Translations under genes and position numbers: made by a program
Shown here: positions 20,465 to 28,556 of the stretch, one piece after another
How the letters are laid out: every line of letters starts with the position of its first letter
Numbering within the stretch: position 1 is the first letter of the stretch
Source of the DNA: Rhodothermus profundi
GTDB lineage: Bacteria; Bacteroidota; Rhodothermia; Rhodothermales; Rhodothermaceae
Length of the DNA: 64,000 bases
Direction of reading: 5' to 3'
Assembly (NCBI RefSeq): GCF_900142415.1
Contig: NZ_FRAU01000007.1
Span: forward strand, 62,001 to 126,000
The notes under the pieces: generated by a model
What the model saw: only the letters and a program-made list of their open reading frames with translations
Databases searched by the model: none
Told to the model about the DNA's origin: nothing

Positions 20465-22222
20465 ATGGACGCCCTCCTGACGGCCGAACACGAAGCGCTG
20501 CTTGAGGCCGAGCGCAATTTGCTGGCCCGCCTGCACGGTGTGCTGGCCCGAACCGGCGCCGACGAGTCGCTGCGCGAGCGACTCTCCGAGGTCATCGAAG
20601 CGCTTGACGCGCTGTTCGTCGTAGTCGTTGTGGGCGAATTCAACGCGGGCAAATCGACCGTGCTCAACGCGCTTTTTGGCGAAAAACTGCTCGAAGAAGG
20701 TCCCATCCCGACCACTGCGAAGATCACTCTGCTGCGCCATGGCGAAACACCTATGGAACGTCCCCGCTCGGAATACCTGGTGGAGCGCTATCATCCCTCG
20801 GAACGGCTGCGCCACCTGGTGCTGGTAGATACGCCCGGAACCAATTCTATCATCCGGCGCCATCAGGAACTAACGGAGCATTTCATCCCACGTGCCGATC
20901 TGGTCCTGTTCGTGACCTCGTTCGACCGCCCGCTGGCCGAAAGTGAACGGCAGTTCCTCTCCTACATTCGCGACACCTGGGGAAAGCGTCTGGTCTTTGT
21001 CCTGAATAAGGCGGATCTGGCCCAGAGCGAAACCGATCTGGAACAGGTGCTTGCCCACATCCGGACAGGATGCCAGGAGCTTATGGGCTTTGAACCAGAA
21101 ATTTTTCCGATCAGCGCAGCCCGTGCCTTCAAAGCCCGCACGACCGACGACCCGGCGCAGCGTGACCAGTGCTGGAAGACCAGCGGCTTTGATGCCTTCG
21201 AGCAATTTCTGGTGAAGCGCCTGGCCGGTCCCGAACGCCTTCGGCTCAAACTGACCGCTCCGCTTGACGTTACCGAACGCCTGCTTGAGCGCCTGCGCGC
21301 TCACCTGACGGAGCGCCGTCGCCTGCTGGAACAGGACCGCGCCAATCTGGAACGTCTGGAAGCCCGGCTGCAAGAAGTACGGGCCGAACTGATAGCAACA
21401 GTGCGCCCTTACCTCTCCGAAATCGACAACCAACTGCTCCAGGTCGAGCGGCGTGGCCTGCAGTTCCTGCGAGATACCATCCGCATCGGTCGGCTGGGCC
21501 TTCTGCGCGACCGGGACCGCTTCAAGGAGGAGTTTGCCCGCCAGGTGGTTCGTGACCTGGACCACCAGCTCGAAGCGATCCTGGCCGAAGCCGTCGATCG
21601 GCTGCTTCAGCAGGGCCTGCAGCTCTGGAACCAGACGTTAAATGAATTCACCGAGCGCGTCGAGCAGGTCGTGCGGCGCCGTTCTCCGCAGGTCCAGGCT
21701 GAGCTTCTGTACGACCGCCGCCAGCTTTTTGAAGCCGTGGTCCGCCAGGCGACTCGCCAGCTTGAAACGTACGACCTACGGGAGGAGGCCCGCCGCATCC
21801 TGGAAAATACGCGCGACGCGGTTGCTCTCTTCCTGGGGACCGAAGCCCTGGCCGGGCTGGGCGCGCTGGTTACCATGCTGATCACCGCGGCCGGTCTGGA
21901 CGTAACGGGCGGTCTGGTAGCGGCCGGCGCCCTGGCAGTGGTCGGCTTCGTCGTACTCCCGCTACAGAAGCGCCGAGCGCTGCGCGAGTTTTGCGACCGT
22001 CTGGAACAGCTCCGCACGGAACTGCGCACCGCGCTTGAGCAGCAACTCACGCGCGAAGTGGATCGCCTGCTCGAACGCCTGTCGGCCACGCTCGCCCCTT
22101 ACCAGAAATTCGTGCACCGCGAGCAGCAACTGGTAGGCGAAATCGAAGAAGAGTTGCAGGCCCTTGAGCGCGAATACCGCCGCCTGCGCACTGCCATTGA
22201 AAAAGCCGTACCGGTCGGTTAA
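20465..22222 (+). CDS. Bacterial dynamin-like GTPase
   Basis: A 585-residue protein. Residues 50-220 form a Dynamin_N GTPase: G1 GEFNAGKS at 57-64, G3 VDTPGTNS, G4 LNKAD. A long helical stalk with heptad-like Leu and charged residues follows (about 260-440). Two hydrophobic segments near residues 455-500 ('LAGLGALVTMLITAAGL', 'LVAAGALAVVGFVVLP') could insert into membrane, and a final coiled coil closes the protein. Such proteins remodel or protect membranes. It is convergent with queF, and their stop codons overlap by 4 nt. Pairing with rarA may be only adjacency. Confidence 0.88.
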   Translation: MDALLTAEHEALLEAERNLLARLHGVLARTGADESLRERLSEVIEALDALFVVVVVGEFNAGKSTVLNALFGEKLLEEGPIPTTAKITLLRHGETPMERPRSEYLVERYHPSERLRHLVLVDTPGTNSIIRRHQELTEHFIPRADLVLFVTSFDRPLAESERQFLSYIRDTWGKRLVFVLNKADLAQSETDLEQVLAHIRTGCQELMGFEPEIFPISAARAFKARTTDDPAQRDQCWKTSGFDAFEQFLVKRLAGPERLRLKLTAPLDVTERLLERLRAHLTERRRLLEQDRANLERLEARLQEVRAELIATVRPYLSEIDNQLLQVERRGLQFLRDTIRIGRLGLLRDRDRFKEEFARQVVRDLDHQLEAILAEAVDRLLQQGLQLWNQTLNEFTERVEQVVRRRSPQVQAELLYDRRQLFEAVVRQATRQLETYDLREEARRILENTRDAVALFLGTEALAGLGALVTMLITAAGLDVTGGLVAAGALAVVGFVVLPLQKRRALREFCDRLEQLRTELRTALEQQLTREVDRLLERLSATLAPYQKFVHREQQLVGEIEEELQALEREYRRLRTAIEKAVPVG

Positions 22223-22725
22223 CGGCCCTGCTCACGACTATCAATCGTACAGGTTGTTCGAATACCTCCCCGCACGTTGTACACTGTGGTTACCCGCAGG
22301 TACTCCGGATCCTCCAGATGACGCATCAAGTCCTGATAAATGATCGCCGTTAGATCTTCCTGAGCTGCTCCAATATTCCGCCAGGATACCAGGTAGTACT
22401 TGAGACTTTTGAGTTCCAGAATCCAGCTACCGGGCACGTACTCAATGCGCAGCACGCCATAGTCCGGTAATCCCGAAAAAGGACAGACCGCTGAAAACTC
22501 GCCGGGCTCAGTTTCATAGACGACGACCTGGCGCACCCTGTGCTCATAAGGGAGCCGGTCAATATGTTGCTGGCGAGACTCCGGCGGCAAAAATGGCTGA
22601 ATGCGTCCTTCTGGCCGAATGCCAAAGCGTGCCATGTAGGTCAGCGCCTGTTCGGTGTGCGCCAGGGCTTCTTCGCGAAGCGCCGCCAGTTTTTCGGCCA
22701 GCCGCTGACGTTCTTGCTCGGTCAT
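22219..22725 (-). CDS. queF: NADPH-dependent preQ0 reductase QueF
   Basis: Reduces 7-cyano-7-deazaguanine (preQ0) to preQ1, the last free-base step before insertion into tRNA. The start ATG at 22725 gives 168 residues (type I, single-domain). The thioimide-forming Cys81 and the acid Asp88 are in 'AVCPFSGLPDYG', with the family spacing of seven. 'LELKSLKYYLVSWRN' and 'YNVRGGIRT' supply the conserved substrate and NADPH residues. The first 45 residues form a helical extension. It is divergent from queD-queC-queE with 137 nt between starts; I see no preQ1 riboswitch there. Confidence 0.95.
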   Translation of the reverse strand: MTEQERQRLAEKLAALREEALAHTEQALTYMARFGIRPEGRIQPFLPPESRQQHIDRLPYEHRVRQVVVYETEPGEFSAVCPFSGLPDYGVLRIEYVPGSWILELKSLKYYLVSWRNIGAAQEDLTAIIYQDLMRHLEDPEYLRVTTVYNVRGGIRTTCTIDSREQGR

Positions 22726-22862
22726 TGCCGCGGTTGGTTGCTTGACCCACCTCGCTGCCAAACGCCCCGGTACACCAATGGTTCAAATTTTCCCGGAGCC
22801 GACACCCCCGGCGCCGTCGTGCGTTGTATGGCGTGCAAGTGCTTAAAAAAGTGGAGCGTCCC

Positions 22863-23333
22863 ATGAAAATTGCCAAGCAGTTTCGGTTTGAGGCCGCGCA
22901 CCGACTCCCCTGGCATCCGGGCGCCTGTCGCCACTTGCATGGTCATTCGTACCGGCTGACCGTCGGGCTTGAAGGCACGCCCGATGCCCGAGGCATCCTG
23001 GTGGACTTCCAGGATCTAAAACGCCTGCTTAATCCGCTGATAGAAAGCTGGGATCATGCTACCCTGGTAGCCTCGGACGACACAGCCCTTCAGGAAGCTT
23101 TAGACGTGCTGGGATCACGCTACGTCGTCCTACCTTTTGACTCAACCGCTGAGAACCTCTGCACCTATGTGGCCGACTATCTGATCCGTGAAGCCGGCGA
23201 GTGGCTGCGGGCGCGAGGTGTCCGGCGGCTATGGGTGCGTCTGGCCGAAACCGAAACGTCGTTTGCAGAAACCGAATGTGCACTGGTGTCCGATGTCCGT
23301 CCCCAACCTGCTACCCACGCTGAAACCCACTGA
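22863..23333 (+). CDS. queD: 6-carboxy-tetrahydropterin synthase QueD
   Basis: Converts dihydroneopterin triphosphate to 6-carboxy-tetrahydropterin, the second step of preQ0 synthesis. The ATG at 22863, preceded by GTGGAG, gives 156 residues. Zinc ligands are His13, His26 and His28 ('CRHLHGHSY'), the catalytic Cys22 lies just before them, and a later His ('WDHATL') and Glu complete the site. The 3' end overlaps queC by 41 nt in another frame, so the genes are tightly linked. All key residues are intact. Confidence 0.94.
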   Translation: MKIAKQFRFEAAHRLPWHPGACRHLHGHSYRLTVGLEGTPDARGILVDFQDLKRLLNPLIESWDHATLVASDDTALQEALDVLGSRYVVLPFDSTAENLCTYVADYLIREAGEWLRARGVRRLWVRLAETETSFAETECALVSDVRPQPATHAETH

Positions 23334-24009
23334 GCAGGGCGACACGGCCCTGGTATTGCTCTCAGGCGGGCAGGACTCCACCACCTGCCTCTACTGGGCC
23401 CTTCACTACTTCTCCCGCGTCGAAGCTATTGGCTTCCACTACGGTCAGCGGCACGCCATTGAGCTGCAGCAAGCCCAGAAAATTGCAGAGCAGGCCGGGG
23501 TTCCATTCACCGTACTGGACCTGCGCGGCCTGTTGCGCGGCAGCGCCCTGACTGAGCACGATCAGGACGTCTCGGCAGCCCATCCGCTGGCCCCTCACCT
23601 GCCTGCTTCGTTCGTGCCCGGCCGTAACGCCCTGTTCCTGACGCTGGCAGCCAGTTACGGCTTCACACGTGGCATTCATGACCTGGTCGGGGGTATGTGC
23701 CAGACCGACTATTCAGGTTATCCCGACTGCCGCCGCGCTTTTATCGACGCCATGGAAAAGGCACTTTCGCTCGCACTCGACACAACCCTCCGCATCCACA
23801 CGCCCCTCATGCACCTGACCAAAGCTGAAACCTGGCGCCTGGCTCGTGAACTGGGTATTCTGGACGTGATCATTGAGCTGACTCACACCGACTACCACGG
23901 CAACCGCTCCGAGCGCCACGAGTGGGGCTATGGCCGCCTCGACAACCCGGCTTCAATCCTCCGGGCTCGCGGCTATGAGGAAGCTAAAGCACGCGGCTGG
24001 CTCGATTGA
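23293..24009 (+). CDS. queC: 7-cyano-7-deazaguanine synthase QueC, zinc cysteines absent
   Basis: Makes preQ0 from 7-carboxy-7-deazaguanine, ammonia and ATP. The ATG at 23293 gives 238 residues and starts inside queD. The PP-loop SGGQDS is at 24-29, and 'FHYGQRH', 'FVPGRNALFLTLAAS', 'CQTDYSGYPDCRRAF' and 'LTKAETWRLA' are all typical. Family members carry four zinc-binding cysteines near the C-terminus (CxG...GCGxCxxCxLR). Here the aligned positions are Asp200, Arg215, Asn218 and Ser221, while the flanking 'HEWGYG' and 'LRARGYE' are kept. All four ligands are therefore lost although the rest is well conserved. It sits in an intact operon, so it is probably functional. Confidence 0.93.
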   Translation: MSVPNLLPTLKPTEQGDTALVLLSGGQDSTTCLYWALHYFSRVEAIGFHYGQRHAIELQQAQKIAEQAGVPFTVLDLRGLLRGSALTEHDQDVSAAHPLAPHLPASFVPGRNALFLTLAASYGFTRGIHDLVGGMCQTDYSGYPDCRRAFIDAMEKALSLALDTTLRIHTPLMHLTKAETWRLARELGILDVIIELTHTDYHGNRSERHEWGYGRLDNPASILRARGYEEAKARGWLD

Positions 24010-24012
24010 CCC

Positions 24013-24714
24013 ATGCCTACCTACCGCGTCAAAGCAATCTGGAAGACCCTTCAGGGCGAAGGCTTTTTTGCCGGACGCCCGGCCGTCTTTGTGCGCTTTG
24101 TAGGCTGCAACCTGTGGTCAGGACAGGAACGCGACCGAGAACGCGACGCTCAACGCACCGGCGCCGACTGCCCCCGCTGGTGCGACACAGACTTCCGTAA
24201 AGCGGGAAGCCGCCCGTACACCGCCGACGAACTGGTAGCAGCCCTCCAGGAAGTTGGCGGACCGATCCGCTTCTGCGTGCTGACCGGTGGGGAACCTTTG
24301 CTCCAACTGGATGCCTCCCTGATGCACGCATTGCAGGCAGCCGGCTACTTTGTGGCCATTGAGACAAACGGAACGGTTAGCCTGCGCCAGGCCTGCACCG
24401 ATCCCGAAACAGGACAACTCGTAGCCCCTGACTGGATTGTGTGCAGCCCCAAATTGCCCGAAGACCGACTTGCGCTGGAATACTTTGATGAGTTAAAGCT
24501 GATCGTGCCCGACTACCGTCCAGAACAATACGCCCGCTTCGCCCGTCGGGCACGCCCGCATCGCGTGGGAGGCCGTCGCATTCCGTTGCTCTGGCTTCAG
24601 CCGGAAGACGGCCCTCGCCTGGCCGAAGCGCAGCGCTGCGCCGTCGAGCTGGCCCTCGCCCATCCTGAATGGCGCGTCTCTGTCCAGATCCACAAAGTGC
24701 TCGGAGTAGACTAA
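24013..24714 (+). CDS. queE: 7-carboxy-7-deazaguanine synthase QueE (radical SAM)
   Basis: A radical SAM enzyme that contracts the ring of 6-carboxy-tetrahydropterin to 7-carboxy-7-deazaguanine. It has 233 residues and starts 3 nt after queC. 'WKTLQGEGFFAGRPAVFVR' is the family start. The cluster cysteines appear as Cys32, Cys53 and Cys57 (C-x20-C-x3-C), with the conserved 'CNLW' and 'CDTDF' around them; many radical SAM enzymes have Cx3Cx2C, and QueE has a known longer form. 'LTGGEPLLQ', 'IETNGT' and 'SPK' are also present. It completes the queD-queC-queE set. Confidence 0.94.
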   Translation: MPTYRVKAIWKTLQGEGFFAGRPAVFVRFVGCNLWSGQERDRERDAQRTGADCPRWCDTDFRKAGSRPYTADELVAALQEVGGPIRFCVLTGGEPLLQLDASLMHALQAAGYFVAIETNGTVSLRQACTDPETGQLVAPDWIVCSPKLPEDRLALEYFDELKLIVPDYRPEQYARFARRARPHRVGGRRIPLLWLQPEDGPRLAEAQRCAVELALAHPEWRVSVQIHKVLGVD

Positions 24715-24754
24715 GCGCTTGCGTCGCCCGTTTCTTATCGCCTGACCAGTCGCA

Positions 24755-27700
24755 TTAGAACAATTCGAGCTGGCGCCCGCCTACCGCAGCACGACGTACT
24801 GCGTGAGTTTTCTGTCGGACCACGTGCATCGGCAGATCAGCCAGAAATCGGGAAGGCCGGGGAGTGCGCATGCGTCCCATCCAACGGCGACGCTGCGCAT
24901 GCGTCAGAAAAAGCTGCTCCTGCGCTCGGGTCATGCCCACAAAAAACAGTCGCCGCTCCTCGGCTTCGTGCGCCGGATCGACGCGGCCGTCGTAGGTCAG
25001 CGGCAACAATCCTTCTTCGCATCCTACAATAAACACAATGCGAAATTCCAGTCCCTTGGCTGCGTGCAGCGTCAGCAGCGCCACCCCCTCGGCTCGGGCA
25101 TCCCAGAGATCGGCTTCACTGCGAAGCGTCAGTTCGTTGCGAAAGGTCTCCAGGTTATCCCCACACTGATCTGCCAGCGAGCGGAGCACCCCCAACAACT
25201 CCTGCCGCTCAAGCGCGGTTGAAGCGGCCCACTGCGCCAACCGTTCCGTTAGCGTCCCTTCCGGGTGTTCGGCCAGATAAGCCAACAAGGCCTCCACTTC
25301 CGGCAGTTCTGCCAACAGCCGATGGCTCCGCTTCTGGTACGGAATGCCAGCCTGCCCTAGCACTTCCTGCAACTCGGCAGCCTGCGCTTCGGTACGGTAC
25401 AGCACGGCCACATCTCCAAAAGTGTACGTGCGGTCCTCGCCGTCGGCCCGGGCGCTATCGAGCGCATAGAACGAGGTGCCTCCGATAAGCCGTTCAATCG
25501 TTTCCGCCACGAAAATGGCCTCCGATCGCTCGCTCGGGCAGGTAACCACTTCGACAGGCGCACCGCCGGGCCGCACCGCCACCAGCTCTCGATCAGGCAC
25601 AAGCGACGCGTGCGCCATCATACGGGCGGCTGCCTCCAGGATTGTCTGCGAAGAACGATAATTTCGGCGGAGCACCACGCGTTGCGTAGCGGGATAATCG
25701 TCAGCAAACCGGAGGAAGCAGTGCACATCCCCTCCTCGGAAGCTGTAGATCGCCTGATCGGGATCGCCGATAACAAACAGCCGCGCATCGGTTTCCGGCG
25801 CCAGCAGTCGAAGCAACCGGTACTGGTTAGCGTCCACGTCCTGAAATTCATCCACAGCAATCCACCGAAAGCGTGCGCGGCAGGCGGCTGCTACGTCCGG
25901 ATGGTTCTCCAGCAGTTGGACGGACAATCGAATCAGATCATCATAGTCCACGCAGCCAATTTCGCGCAGGGTGCGATCGTAGCCCTCCAGTACCTGCTCC
26001 AGGCGTTCGTCGCCGGGCTGACCTGTACGTTTTCGGTAGGAAAGACGGGCCAGCATACGCTGCGCCTGCGTCGCCGAAAGGCCCTGGGCTTCGAGCGCGG
26101 CACGTTGTTCGGCTTCGGTCGCCACGCGAAGGGGCTGCGGCAGTCCCAGTCGGTCGCCGTACGTTTGCAGCAGCTCCAGTCCGAGCCCGTGGAAGGTGGT
26201 TACGGTAACGCTTTCGGCCGCTTTGCCCAGCAGGGTGCTAAGGCGCCCGCGCATTTCATCGGCAGCCCGGCGCGTGAACGTGACGGCCAGACATTGTGCA
26301 GGATCGACGCCTTTTTCGCGTACCAGATAGGCCAGTCGATAGGTAAGCGTGCGTGTTTTACCCGTGCCAGGCCCGGCCACCACCAGCACGGGTCCCTCCG
26401 TGTGCGTCGCTGCAGCGCGCTGCTCGTCGTCCAGGCCAATCAGCAGTCCACCGGTCCCATTGGTCGGCGTTGTCTGGACAGACGGCGAAGTCGGCTTGCT
26501 CTTGGGTGGGGTTGAAGGGAGCACCGGCTCCGCCACCTTCGGTCGTTCTGGCTGCCGAGACGCCGGCGCTGGCAGGTCGAACAGCAGACCAACAGCCTGG
26601 CCCTGCGCCCGTTCCGCATCGGTAAACAGGCGAATGACGCCATAGGCCCCATCGTAGCCAGCTTCCCGAATGACCTCGCCAGCCCGCATGCGCCGGACGG
26701 CTTCGGCCAGCAGGGATCCCGCTCGGCGCTGCAAGTCCTCAAGCGGAACCTCGCGCAAAATGGTCAGCTCCGGCCCGAACGTTCGAAGCAACCGCTCATA
26801 GCGCTGCTGCACCGCCTTTGTGCCCGCCCCTTTGTTTTCGATCTCTGCGAGCACCTCTACCAGGGGGATCAGGCTTTCGAACGCCATAGGCCGCGCCGGA
26901 GGCGTCCCTTCAGGACGGTCGGCCAGCTCTTCGACGCGATGCAGCACCCCGACCGTCAGGGACCGGCCACAGACCGGACAGCGGCCGCCCAGCGCCCGCG
27001 TTTCGGCTGGCTCCAGGCGTACCCCACAGGCCCGATGACCGTCCAGGTGGTACTTCCCTTCCTCCGGGAAGAACTCAACCGTTCCGCCATAGCCCTGCCC
27101 GGTCTCCAGCGCCTGCTTGATCGCAAAATAGTCCAGCGCCGTATCAAACAAACAGGCTTCGCGTCCCAGCTTGGCAGGCGAGTGCGCATCCGAATTGGAC
27201 ACCAGCGTATAGCGATCCAGCGCCGAGAGCCGCCAGTTCATGGGCGGATCGGATGACAATCCGGTCTCGACGGCAAAAATGTGGTCGGCCAGGTCCCCGT
27301 AGCATTCTTCAATGGAATTGAAGCCCGATTTCGAGCCCAGCACCGAAAACCAGGGCGTCCAGATATGCGCGGGCACCAGGTAACAGCCTTCACCTGCTTC
27401 CAGCGTGATCTCGAGCAGATCCCGCGAGTCGAGTCCAAGGATTGGCCGGCCGTCCGCGGCCAGGTTGCCGATGCGTCCGAGCGCCTCCCGCAGCCGCTCC
27501 GCTTTTTCCAGGTCAGGCACATAGATAAGGTGGTGTACCTTTCGGACGCGCTCTCCTTTCTTATAGATGGTGGAGATTTCTACCTCCAGCATGAAGCGAA
27601 CGGGGAAGGTCACCGGCACGCCGGCCTGGCGGCGCGCTTCGCGATCCAGGTCGTCGCGCAGGCGAAACAGGCCGGGTTCAGCGGGCACAAGCTTTTCGCG

Positions 27701-27856
27701 GATTTCGGCCATCCAGGCGGGATGGGTAAAGTCGCCGGTGGCCACCACGGCGATGCCTTTCCGGTAGGCCCAGAGGGCCAGATGCTCCAGATCAAGGTCG
27801 CGGCTAGTTGCCCGGGAATATTTTGAGTGCACGTGCAGATCGGCCAGAAACGGCAT
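24755..27856 (-). CDS. Endonuclease Q-like PHP nuclease fused to UvrD-type helicase
   Basis: The start is the ATG at 27856 (a GTG two codons upstream is possible), giving 1033 residues. Residues 1-425 match the endonuclease Q family: 'DLHVHSKYSRATS' (His8, His10), 'GDFTHPAW', 'LVPAHIWTPWFS', 'GLSSDPPMNW', 'SNSDAHSPAKLG' and a zinc finger of type HxxC...CxxC at 274-296 followed by 'LTVG'. EndoQ cuts DNA 5' of deaminated bases and abasic sites. After a proline-rich linker (about 428-468) comes a complete SF1A helicase: Walker A GPGTGKT near 496, 'VTFTRRAADEM', DEFQD, 'RNYRSSQTIL', 'LTLHAAKGLEF', 'RRLFFVGMTRAQ'. The fusion suggests lesion cleavage followed by unwinding of the damaged strand. It is likely cytoplasmic and monocistronic. 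Confidence 0.9.
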   Translation of the reverse strand: MPFLADLHVHSKYSRATSRDLDLEHLALWAYRKGIAVVATGDFTHPAWMAEIREKLVPAEPGLFRLRDDLDREARRQAGVPVTFPVRFMLEVEISTIYKKGERVRKVHHLIYVPDLEKAERLREALGRIGNLAADGRPILGLDSRDLLEITLEAGEGCYLVPAHIWTPWFSVLGSKSGFNSIEECYGDLADHIFAVETGLSSDPPMNWRLSALDRYTLVSNSDAHSPAKLGREACLFDTALDYFAIKQALETGQGYGGTVEFFPEEGKYHLDGHRACGVRLEPAETRALGGRCPVCGRSLTVGVLHRVEELADRPEGTPPARPMAFESLIPLVEVLAEIENKGAGTKAVQQRYERLLRTFGPELTILREVPLEDLQRRAGSLLAEAVRRMRAGEVIREAGYDGAYGVIRLFTDAERAQGQAVGLLFDLPAPASRQPERPKVAEPVLPSTPPKSKPTSPSVQTTPTNGTGGLLIGLDDEQRAAATHTEGPVLVVAGPGTGKTRTLTYRLAYLVREKGVDPAQCLAVTFTRRAADEMRGRLSTLLGKAAESVTVTTFHGLGLELLQTYGDRLGLPQPLRVATEAEQRAALEAQGLSATQAQRMLARLSYRKRTGQPGDERLEQVLEGYDRTLREIGCVDYDDLIRLSVQLLENHPDVAAACRARFRWIAVDEFQDVDANQYRLLRLLAPETDARLFVIGDPDQAIYSFRGGDVHCFLRFADDYPATQRVVLRRNYRSSQTILEAAARMMAHASLVPDRELVAVRPGGAPVEVVTCPSERSEAIFVAETIERLIGGTSFYALDSARADGEDRTYTFGDVAVLYRTEAQAAELQEVLGQAGIPYQKRSHRLLAELPEVEALLAYLAEHPEGTLTERLAQWAASTALERQELLGVLRSLADQCGDNLETFRNELTLRSEADLWDARAEGVALLTLHAAKGLEFRIVFIVGCEEGLLPLTYDGRVDPAHEAEERRLFFVGMTRAQEQLFLTHAQRRRWMGRMRTPRPSRFLADLPMHVVRQKTHAVRRAAVGGRQLELF

Positions 27857-27920
27857 AGCCACAGCGGTCGGTTAAGCATCTGGCCCTAAATTAAGCGGCG
27901 CACCTGCTTGATGCCAGTAC

Positions 27921-27969
27921 AAAATAAAAGAAGGCAGACTCTCGCATTCGCAAGAGAGCCTGCCTTCTT
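27921..27969 (-). terminator. Terminator downstream of the AT-rich islet
   Basis: A 16-bp stem with one mismatch (AAGAAGGCAGACTCTC against GAGAGCCTGCCTTCTT) and a 10-nt loop. On the minus strand it is followed by TTTTATTTT, so it would stop transcripts leaving the small reading frames before they enter the EndoQ-helicase gene. Confidence 0.7.
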
Positions 27970-28007
27970 AAAATCAAGATATAGTTACCACGTTGACTAT
28001 TTATCCC

Positions 28008-28205
28008 TCAAAACATGTAACCATGATTCTCTATTTTCAAAACAGTTGTACGCTTTATTTCTTCTCTTTTCGTCATTTGATGCTCCAGTTCCATGCAATT
28101 GTATGGCTTCTTATTGGATGAACCCTGAACGTAATAATGCACACAAACTGCGATTCCCTCAGCCTCCTTATCGATTTTTTCGCCAGAAAAGATAAATACT
28201 TTCAT
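28008..28205 (-). CDS. Small hypothetical protein, 65 residues
   Basis: Begins with MKVFIFSGEKIDKEAEG and is rich in Lys, Glu and Tyr, with two Cys. The start codon overlaps the stop of an upstream 42-residue frame (ATGA), and a hairpin terminator lies 39 nt downstream. No Shine-Dalgarno is visible, which is common in Bacteroidota. The plus strand also has open frames here (27908-28195 and 28137-28373), so the coding strand is not certain; I prefer the minus strand because of the overlap and the terminator. No family recognised. Confidence 0.4.
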   Translation of the reverse strand: MKVFIFSGEKIDKEAEGIAVCVHYYVQGSSNKKPYNCMELEHQMTKREEIKRTTVLKIENHGYMF

Positions 28206-28330
28206 TTTACAAACCAGACAAGATGGACTGCTAATACATTAATTGATGCCCCGATTGCATGGATCAAAAACTTATCTGATTCACTCATTCTGATACATGC
28301 GCCATCGGGTAGTAGCTCCATCACGAACAT
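28202..28330 (-). CDS. Very small hypothetical protein, 42 residues
   Basis: An ATG at 28330 opens a frame starting MFVMELLPDGACIR and ending in a hydrophobic helix (HAIGASINVLAVHLVWFVK), which could be a membrane segment. TGGG lies just upstream. Its stop overlaps the start of the 65-residue frame by 4 nt. Little promoter space exists between it and the tRNA-Ser terminator at 28355, so expression might depend on read-through. It may equally be a non-coding relic. Confidence 0.35.
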   Translation of the reverse strand: MFVMELLPDGACIRMSESDKFLIHAIGASINVLAVHLVWFVK

Positions 28331-28354
28331 CCCAGTTCAAGGGTTAAGCTGCTC

Positions 28355-28391
28355 AAAAAAAGAGAGCCGGTAGATCTCTACCGGCTCTCTT
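28355..28391 (-). terminator. Rho-independent terminator downstream of tRNA-Ser
   Basis: A perfect 15-bp inverted repeat (AAGAGAGCCGGTAGA and its complement, 2-nt centre) is followed on the minus strand by TTTTTTT. It begins 9 nt after the tRNA 3' end. Confidence 0.88.
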
Positions 28392-28398
28392 ACAGAAC

Positions 28399-28493
<95 letters not shown>

Positions 28494-28556
28494 GTGTCAG
28501 CGCAGTCGTGCTGTACGACTACCGAAAAATAACGTTCCCGGCCCGATTTTGCAATG

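Noticed and set aside
22726..22862. Possible preQ1 riboswitch between queF and queD.
   Set aside because: I found no preQ1-type hairpin with an A-rich tail on either strand.
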